A stretch of DNA of 64,000 nucleotides from an uncultured SAR116 cluster alpha proteobacterium. Lineage in GTDB: Bacteria > Pseudomonadota > Alphaproteobacteria > Puniceispirillales > Marisalimonadaceae. Positions 58,208 to 64,000 of the stretch are shown one piece after another. Made by a program: the position numbers and the translations under genes. The notes under the pieces were generated by a model. The model ran no database searches and was not told where the DNA came from. It was given only the letters and a program-made list of their open reading frames with translations. The first letter of the stretch is position 1, and every line of letters starts with the position of its first letter. The DNA lies in NCBI GenBank assembly GCA_902550555.1, contig CACCZR010000006.1:1-64000 (forward strand), written 5' to 3'.

Positions 58208-58965
58208 TCATTTTTTATAATATTAAATGGGTTGAATGCTTGCAAACCTGCCATTATTTCAATTTTATTTACATTAATATTTTTTGGTCTAGTAGCAACC
58301 CAGTAAATAGTTTCACCTATATCTTCAGGTTTGATAAAATTTGTGTTTTCATAAACTTTATTAGCTTTTTCATTGTCACCTTTAAATCTAACTAATGAAA
58401 ATTCTGTTTCAGCTAAGCCAGGCTCTATTGATGTTACATTAATCCCTTTACTAACCAAATCTGCTCTGAGGTTTAAGGAGAACTGGCTGACAAAAGCTTT
58501 GGTTCCTCCATACACATTTCCCCCTGGATATGGGTATGATCCAGCTACAGAACCTATATTAATTATATGCCCACTTTTATTTTGAACCATTTTTGGTAAA
58601 ACCTGTCTCGTAGCATAGATTAAACCTTTAATGTTTGTGTCGACCATTTGGTCCCAGTCATCTAAATTTGCTTCATCCGCTCCTTCTAATCCTAGAGCTA
58701 AGCCAGCATTATTACATAAAACATCTATATTTGAAAAATCTGGAGGGATATTTTCTATTTCTTTTTTAACAGCAACTCTATCAGTTATATCAAAGCAAAG
58801 TGGAAGGCAATTTTGACCTAATTCTCTTGTCAGATCTTCTAGTCTATTACCTCTTCTTCCAGTAATTATTACTTTCCATCCATTTTTAATAAAAATTTTA
58901 GCTGTTTCTTTTCCAAATCCTGAAGTGGCTCCAGTAATAAGAATAGTTTGTTGTAAATCATTCAT
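58204..58965 (-). CDS. Short-chain dehydrogenase/reductase, YdfG-like
   Basis: A 253-residue NAD(P)-dependent oxidoreductase. The nucleotide motif is TGATSGFG (11-18), NNAG lies at 85-88, and the catalytic residues are Ser139, Tyr152 and Lys156 (VYGGTK). The C-terminal PEDIGETIYWVATRPKNINV is typical of YdfG-type 3-hydroxy-acid dehydrogenases. Arg37-Arg38 after the first strand favour NADP. It overlaps mazG by 8 bases and is probably co-transcribed with it. Confidence 0.88.
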   Translation of the reverse strand: MNDLQQTILITGATSGFGKETAKIFIKNGWKVIITGRRGNRLEDLTRELGQNCLPLCFDITDRVAVKKEIENIPPDFSNIDVLCNNAGLALGLEGADEANLDDWDQMVDTNIKGLIYATRQVLPKMVQNKSGHIINIGSVAGSYPYPGGNVYGGTKAFVSQFSLNLRADLVSKGINVTSIEPGLAETEFSLVRFKGDNEKANKVYENTNFIKPEDIGETIYWVATRPKNINVNKIEIMAGLQAFNPFNIIKND

Positions 58966-59788
58966 TATTCATTTCCTCTTTGATTTTTGCATCTTTCCAT
59001 AATTGAGTAATATTTTTTGGGTTGATTTTAATATTATTTTTTTGAAGCGTTTTTTCAATATTTATAAATCTATTTTTAAATTTTTTTATTGATTTTTCTA
59101 CAACTATATCTGGGTTTAAATCTAAATGCCTTATGAGGTTTACAATAGAGAATAATAAATCTCCAATCTCTTCTTCAACTTTTTCTAAATTATTGTTAAT
59201 CTGTAATGATTTTTTTACCTCAATTAATTCTTCTTCTACTTTATTTAACGGACCTAAATAATCATTCCAATCAAAATTCATTAAACTCACTTTTTGTTGA
59301 ACTTTTAAGCTTTTTAGAAGTGGAGGTAAATTGTTAGGAATATCATCTAATATACTGTTAAATTGATTTTTTTTATTTTGTTTTTCTTTTAATTTGATTT
59401 TTTCCCATGTGTCTTTTGGAGTGTCATTTTGATTATAATTGATATCAAATATTTGCGGATGTCGTCTAATAATTTTTTTTGTAATTGCATTACAAACTTC
59501 CTCAAATGAAAACATGTTATTATCTTTGCTAACTTGACTAAAAAGCACTACTTGAAGTAACAAATCTCCTAATTCTTCTTTAATATTTTTAATATCTTTA
59601 TTATTTATTGCATTTTGGAGCTCATAAGCTTCTTCGATTGGAAAATTACTTAATGATTCAAAAGTTTGTGCAATATCCCAAGGGCATCCATTTTGAGGAT
59701 GTCTTAAAAGTTCAATTACTTTTAATAACTTATTTAGTGAATTCAGTTTATTTAATTCATTTAATTCTTTTAATGTTAACTTTTTCAT
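58958..59788 (-). CDS. mazG: Nucleoside triphosphate pyrophosphohydrolase MazG
   Basis: A 276-residue house-cleaning enzyme with two MazG repeats. The first has CPWDIAQTFESLSNFPIEEA and EELGDLLLQVVLF with the metal-binding EExxE and ExxD pattern; the second has EEELIEVKKSL and EEIGDLLFSIVNLI. It removes unwanted nucleotides. Its start is 35 bases from the divergent DUF502 gene. hflX-mazG proximity is common in alphaproteobacteria, though here two genes lie between and the strand differs. Confidence 0.93.
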   Translation of the reverse strand: MKKLTLKELNELNKLNSLNKLLKVIELLRHPQNGCPWDIAQTFESLSNFPIEEAYELQNAINNKDIKNIKEELGDLLLQVVLFSQVSKDNNMFSFEEVCNAITKKIIRRHPQIFDINYNQNDTPKDTWEKIKLKEKQNKKNQFNSILDDIPNNLPPLLKSLKVQQKVSLMNFDWNDYLGPLNKVEEELIEVKKSLQINNNLEKVEEEIGDLLFSIVNLIRHLDLNPDIVVEKSIKKFKNRFINIEKTLQKNNIKINPKNITQLWKDAKIKEEMNNE

Positions 59789-59823
59789 ACTTATTGTGTA
59801 TACATTTAATAGAGTAAAGTAGT

Positions 59824-60486
59824 ATGACTAATTCAAATAATCAACCAAATACAAGTGTATCAATTTTAACTAAATTTAGACGTTTTTTTTTAACAGGTCT
59901 ATTAGTAACTGCTCCAATAATAATTACAATTTACGTTACTTGGCTTGTAATCACTTTTATTGATGTCAAAGTTGCAAACCTCTTGCCTGAATATTTAGAT
60001 TTTAGAAAAGCATTACCATTTCAAATCCCTGGTTTAGGTTTGTTGATTGTTATTTTTGTTATAACTTTAATTGGTGCAATTACACCAGGATTAATTGGAA
60101 GAAATTTACTAAAGCTTGGTGAAATGATTTTATTTAAAACACCAGTTATTAGAACTGTATATTCATCAATAAAGCAAATTATGGAAACTGTTATGTCTAC
60201 TAATTCTAAAAGTTTTAAAGAAGTGGTTTTAGTTGAATATCCAAGAAAAGACATATGGGTCATAGCATTTGTTACAAGTTCTGTAAAAGGTGAAATAGAT
60301 TATAAAATTAAAAAGTCTAAATTAGTAAGTATTTTTGTTCCTACAACTCCCAATCCCACTAGTGGTTTTTTACTTTTTGTTGCTCAAAAAGATTTAATAT
60401 ATCTAAATATGCCAGTTGAACAAGCAGTTAAATTAGTTATATCTGGTGGAATTGTTTCTCCTAAACAAAAAAAATTAACCGCCTAA
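59824..60486 (+). CDS. DUF502 family membrane protein
   Basis: A 220-residue protein with two membrane helices in the first 90 residues (about 17-40 and 62-85) and a cytoplasmic or periplasmic domain after that. The sequence RRFFLTGLLVTAPIIITIYV, IPGLGLLIVIFVITLIG and PTTPNPTSGFLLFV are hallmarks of DUF502. The function is not known. It lies beside recG and sdhE-mfd in many alphaproteobacteria, and here it ends with a 12-base overlap into the convergent recG. Confidence 0.9.
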   Translation: MTNSNNQPNTSVSILTKFRRFFLTGLLVTAPIIITIYVTWLVITFIDVKVANLLPEYLDFRKALPFQIPGLGLLIVIFVITLIGAITPGLIGRNLLKLGEMILFKTPVIRTVYSSIKQIMETVMSTNSKSFKEVVLVEYPRKDIWVIAFVTSSVKGEIDYKIKKSKLVSIFVPTTPNPTSGFLLFVAQKDLIYLNMPVEQAVKLVISGGIVSPKQKKLTA

Positions 60487-62577
60487 TGACACAAGTGCTT
60501 TTTTATTCTGAAAAATTTCATTGAGATTTTTTATTTTTTTTGAATTTATCTCAAAATTATTATAAAGATATTCTGCTTCGATCTTAGCGTTTTCAATTAA
60601 ATCCTTATGAAGAATTAAATTTACAAATCTAAAATTAGCATCTCCAGATTGTCTTACACCCAAAACTTCACCTGGACCTCTTAAAATTAAGTCTTTCTCA
60701 GCAATGATAAATCCATCGTTTGTAGATTTTAATGTATTTAATCTTTTTTCTGCAATTTCAGATAATTGATTTTCATATAAAAGTATACAATAAGACTGTT
60801 TATCACTTCTTCCAACACGACCTCTAAGTTGATGTAATTGTGCTAACCCGTACCTATTAGCAGACTCTATAATAATTATATCTGCATTTGGAACATCTAT
60901 TCCAACTTCCACAACTGTAGTTGCTAGAAGAATTCTAGATTTTCCATCTCTAAAATTATTGATTATTATATCTCTTTCTTCTGATTTTTGTTTTCCATGA
61001 ACTATATTAAACTCTGTACTCTTAAAACATTTTGATAAATATTTCTCTCTTTCCTCAATAGATGTTAAATTTGTAGTATCTTCATTGAATTCAATTGCAG
61101 GGCATATCCAATAAATTTGTGATCCTTCAGAAATTCTTCTTTTAAGACCTTTTACAAGTGAATCTAATTTCTTCATAGAAATAAGAGATGTATCAATATT
61201 TTTTCTTCCTTTTGGTTTCATTTTTATATTTGAAACACTCATGTCATTGTAATATGTCAAGGCTAATGATCTTGGAATTGGTGTTGCAGTCATAACAAGT
61301 AAATTTATATCTTTTCCTTTTTCAACTATTGAAATTCTTTGATTCACACCAAATCTGTGTTGTTCATCTATAACTGCTAATTTTAAATTTTTATATATTA
61401 GGCCTTTTGAAGTTAAAGCATGTGTCCCTATTATTATTTTAGATTTACCATTTTTAACATTTTCATAATTTTGTTTTTTTAATTTTGCGGATTGTTTGCC
61501 AACTATTAAGGTAATTTCAATATCTAGATTTTTAATTAGGTGTTTTAAATTTTGATAATGTTGTTGAGCTAAAACTTCAGTTGGAGCCATTAAAGCTGCT
61601 TGATATCCAGATCCTATAACTTGTATCATGGCAAATATTGCAACAATTGTTTTTCCACTTCCTACATCACCTTGCAACAACCTCATCATTGGTTTATTAG
61701 ATTTTAAATCATCTGAAATTTCATCAATGACTTTAATCTGATCTTCTGTAAGTTCAAAATTTAAATTTTTGAGTAACAAGGTATTTAAATCATTATCTAA
61801 AATTCTAGAATTATTGGCTTTCATTTTATCTTTTAAAATCATGAGAGAAATAAAATTTGATAATAATTCATCGTGTGCTAACCTTTTTATCAAGTTACTT
61901 TCTTGATTGTAAAACTCTTGTTTTTTTGGCATATGAAGTGTCTTTATAGTATTTGAAAAACTTAAAAAATTAAATTTCTCTAGGGTTTCATCTTTAGACC
62001 ATTCTTCTAAATCATTTAAGTTTTCTAAACCATAATTTATAATATTATTAATTTGATTCTTTTTGATACCATTTGGTATTCTATATATTGGATCATATTT
62101 TGGAATTTTATAATTTAGTTCTTTAGGAATAAAGTAATCAGGGTGGGTGATTTGCGGAATTCCTTTAAATATTTCAACTTTACCACTAACTGTATATTTA
62201 TTATTAATTTTATATAATTTTGAAAAGCTATTTGAATATAAATTGAAGTATACAATGTCAAGTCTCTGATTTGATTCATCATTTAATCCAAATGTTATTA
62301 TCCTTGAAGGAATTCTTCTTTTAAAGAATCCCTTTTTGATATTCATTTCAACAATCACAACATCTACAGTAATGTAATCTCCTTTTTCAGAACTCTTAAT
62401 TGAAGTTTTTTGATATCTATTAATATATTTTGTTGGTAAATTTAGTAAATGATCTATAACTCTTGAACCAATTTTATCCTTAATTAATTTAACTGTTTTA
62501 GGACCAATGCCTTTTATATTTTCAATAGAATTAAAAATTTTTTCTGATAAGTTATTTTTTTTAATGCTAATAGACAA
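60475..62577 (-). CDS. recG: ATP-dependent DNA helicase RecG
   Basis: A 700-residue helicase that remodels stalled replication forks and branched DNA. The N-terminal wedge/OB domain spans about 10-160. The helicase core has Walker A GDVGSGKT (303-310), DEQHRFGVNQR (DExx box), TATPIPRSLALTY, and the late ATTVVEVGIDVPNAD and QLHQLRGRVGRS motifs. An AGGAA ribosome-binding site precedes the ATG. It is divergent from sdhE, 38 bases away, as in other alphaproteobacteria. Confidence 0.95.
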   Translation of the reverse strand: MSISIKKNNLSEKIFNSIENIKGIGPKTVKLIKDKIGSRVIDHLLNLPTKYINRYQKTSIKSSEKGDYITVDVVIVEMNIKKGFFKRRIPSRIITFGLNDESNQRLDIVYFNLYSNSFSKLYKINNKYTVSGKVEIFKGIPQITHPDYFIPKELNYKIPKYDPIYRIPNGIKKNQINNIINYGLENLNDLEEWSKDETLEKFNFLSFSNTIKTLHMPKKQEFYNQESNLIKRLAHDELLSNFISLMILKDKMKANNSRILDNDLNTLLLKNLNFELTEDQIKVIDEISDDLKSNKPMMRLLQGDVGSGKTIVAIFAMIQVIGSGYQAALMAPTEVLAQQHYQNLKHLIKNLDIEITLIVGKQSAKLKKQNYENVKNGKSKIIIGTHALTSKGLIYKNLKLAVIDEQHRFGVNQRISIVEKGKDINLLVMTATPIPRSLALTYYNDMSVSNIKMKPKGRKNIDTSLISMKKLDSLVKGLKRRISEGSQIYWICPAIEFNEDTTNLTSIEEREKYLSKCFKSTEFNIVHGKQKSEERDIIINNFRDGKSRILLATTVVEVGIDVPNADIIIIESANRYGLAQLHQLRGRVGRSDKQSYCILLYENQLSEIAEKRLNTLKSTNDGFIIAEKDLILRGPGEVLGVRQSGDANFRFVNLILHKDLIENAKIEAEYLYNNFEINSKKIKNLNEIFQNKKALVSLGG

Positions 62578-62615
62578 TTACAAATTCCTAAATTTTTGTA
62601 AACCAAGATAATTTT

Positions 62616-62891
62616 ATGAAAGAAAATTTAAACAATAAAGATTTAATTATAAAAAAGCTTATTTATAGATCAAAATATACTGGAACAAAAGAAACTGATA
62701 TTCTTTTATCAAATTTTGTTGATGCTTATATACACAATTTAACATCTGAACAATTAAAAACATATCAAAGTATTTTAGATTCTGGTGATCCACGTATTTG
62801 GAGATTAGCAATAGATAATGAAATTTCCAATGATGAAAAAGAACTTTATCTTCTTAATATGATAAAGAAAAGTGGTAATATTAATGATTGA
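62616..62891 (+). CDS. sdhE: Succinate dehydrogenase assembly factor SdhE
   Basis: A 91-residue protein of the SdhE/Sdh5 family, which helps attach FAD to succinate dehydrogenase. IYRSKYTGTKETDILLSNFV is the family core, and DSGDPRIWRLA follows. The usual RGxxE motif reads TGTKE here: the glycine and glutamate are kept but the arginine is threonine. It lies between recG and mfd, the normal alphaproteobacterial position, and overlaps mfd by 8 bases. Confidence 0.9.
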   Translation: MKENLNNKDLIIKKLIYRSKYTGTKETDILLSNFVDAYIHNLTSEQLKTYQSILDSGDPRIWRLAIDNEISNDEKELYLLNMIKKSGNIND

Positions 62892-64000
62892 TTTAAAAAT
62901 CAATCAAGAACGAAATAATTTTTCATCTTTTAATGGTATTGATGAAGCATTCTTACCTATTTTTATTAATAAATATTTAAAATTAAATAATAAACTATTT
63001 TTAGTTTTAAAAGATGATAAACAACTGAATGAAATTGAAAGTTTGGTTTCGATTTCTAATCCTAAATGCAAAGTTTTATCTATACCTGCGTGGGATATCT
63101 TGCCTTATGATAATTCGTCTCCTAACAAGGTATTAAATGGACAAAGAATAAGTACATTATCTAGTCTAGTAAATAATGTTTTTTTAGATGACGAACTTAT
63201 TATTTTAACTACATTTAATAGTATTTTTATAAAAACAGCACCATTCGATTTTTATAAAAATCTTTATTTGGATATTTTTATTTCACAAACTATTTCGATT
63301 TCAAACTTAAGAGATAAATTAACTGAAATGGGTTACACAAAAGTAAATACTGTAAGAGAAAATAATGAATTTGCAGTTAGGGGAGATATAATTGATATTT
63401 TTAATTCTGGAAAAGAAAATCCTATACGTATTTATTTAAACAATGATAAAATAGAAAAAATTTCATTTTTCGATGCACTTACACAAAGAAATAAATCCAA
63501 TTTAAAAATTGATAATAAATTAATTATATTTCCAGCATCAGAAATTCTTTTATCAAAAGAAAACATTGAAGTTTTTAAAAAAAAATATTCAAGCTATTTT
63601 GATATTGATTTAAGAAATGATGATCTATACACGAAGATTTTATCTGGGCATAGAATTTCAGGCATAGAAAATTATTTTAGCTTATTTTTTAATACAGCTC
63701 TTTCGAATATTTTTGATTTAATTTCAAAAAATAAATGTTTTAGTGATATGAAATATTTAATCTTTGATAAGAATATTAATCATGTCTTAAAGAAACTTGA
63801 AGAGATTGAATTATTGTATAAAAGAAGAAGTGATGAATTTTCAAAATTTCTTCAACCTTATTATAATTACTTAACTTTAAAAGAATTTAAAAATTATCAA
63901 AAAACATTAAAATTCAATTTCATTAATGATTTGCAACCAAGTAATTCTCATGATTATCATTCAAAAAAAATTATTTTGCCAACAAGCAATTCTGTAAATA
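62884..64000 (+). CDS. mfd: Transcription-repair coupling factor Mfd, 3' end beyond window
   Basis: An open frame from ATG 62884 to the window edge (372 codons), the N-terminal third of Mfd. SIPAWDILPYDNSSPNK and the later NEFAVRGDIIDIF (UvrB-like domain) identify it, along with the domain 2 segment that follows. Mfd removes RNA polymerase stalled at DNA damage and calls in UvrA. The helicase part lies outside the window. It overlaps sdhE by 8 bases. Confidence 0.93.
   Translation, partial: MIDLKINQERNNFSSFNGIDEAFLPIFINKYLKLNNKLFLVLKDDKQLNEIESLVSISNPKCKVLSIPAWDILPYDNSSPNKVLNGQRISTLSSLVNNVFLDDELIILTTFNSIFIKTAPFDFYKNLYLDIFISQTISISNLRDKLTEMGYTKVNTVRENNEFAVRGDIIDIFNSGKENPIRIYLNNDKIEKISFFDALTQRNKSNLKIDNKLIIFPASEILLSKENIEVFKKKYSSYFDIDLRNDDLYTKILSGHRISGIENYFSLFFNTALSNIFDLISKNKCFSDMKYLIFDKNINHVLKKLEEIELLYKRRSDEFSKFLQPYYNYLTLKEFKNYQKTLKFNFINDLQPSNSHDYHSKKIILPTSNSVN

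Noticed and set aside
1..64000. CRISPR array, transposon, defence island or biosynthetic gene cluster
   Set aside because: I found no regularly spaced long repeats, transposase, integrase, restriction or toxin genes. Apart from the tRNA-Pro interval, nearly every base is accounted for by conserved housekeeping genes.

Overview
This window is a very AT-rich, densely packed stretch of bacterial chromosome. The gene families and their order point to a streamlined, free-living alphaproteobacterium, probably a marine SAR11/HIMB59-like lineage. The alphaproteobacterial signs are the 14-gene nuo operon followed by birA-coaX-rnj, the bamE / CBP3-like chaperone / plsX-fabH-ihfA-merR-tRNA-Pro block, a pdhA-pdhB(lipoyl)-pdhC-lpd operon ending in lipA-coq10, and cinA-ispDF next to ntrBC-ntrYX-trkA-dat-hflX. 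The lineage name is inference from composition and synteny; no rRNA is present to confirm it.

Layout. 1-1193: truncated class I/II aminotransferase on the minus strand. 1248-2135: EamA-type exporter. 2226-16188: complete NADH:quinone oxidoreductase (nuoA to nuoN) behind a consensus sigma-70 promoter that lies in the exporter's 3' end. 16193-19591: birA, coaX, RNase J and a small membrane protein. 19641-26506: rpiB, glyA, nrdR, the riboflavin genes, nusB and thiL. 26503-30247: bamE (minus), a cytochrome bc1 assembly chaperone, plsX, fabH, ihfA and a MerR regulator. 30256-30332: tRNA-Pro(GGG). 30333-30877: the only gene-free stretch longer than 300 bases. 30878-38867: ilvA, ppiD (minus), tpiA, secG, pyrG, kdsA, eno. 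38864-45657: ftsB, the pyruvate dehydrogenase complex, lipA and coq10. 45648-47789: cinA, pgpA and ispDF on the minus strand. 47880-57363: two NtrB/NtrC-type two-component pairs, trkA, dat and hflX. 57371-64000: a CysQ-like phosphatase, an SDR, mazG, a DUF502 protein, recG, sdhE and the start of mfd.

The genes are almost all core metabolism: respiration (complex I, bc1 chaperone, SdhE), pyruvate entry into the TCA cycle with lipoate supply, cofactor synthesis (riboflavin, CoA, biotin ligation, thiamine phosphate), lipid and envelope building, and nitrogen/redox sensing. Many start and stop codons overlap, and all five convergent gene pairs overlap or are separated by at most 4 bases.

I see no defence system, CRISPR array, transposase, integrase or secondary-metabolite cluster. 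The most interesting non-coding signal is 30333-30706: a decayed second copy of the tRNA-Pro 3' end lies 335 bases downstream of the intact tRNA, with repeats and two hairpin/T-tract structures between and after the copies. I read it as the scar of an integrated element that has since been lost. The most interesting protein-level signals are that both NtrC-type regulators lack the sigma-54 contact motif and have altered Walker B residues, that the RibA-like half of RibBA has lost its metal-binding motif, and that biotin ligase has an unusual biotin-binding loop. hfq and dusB are missing from places where alphaproteobacteria usually carry them.
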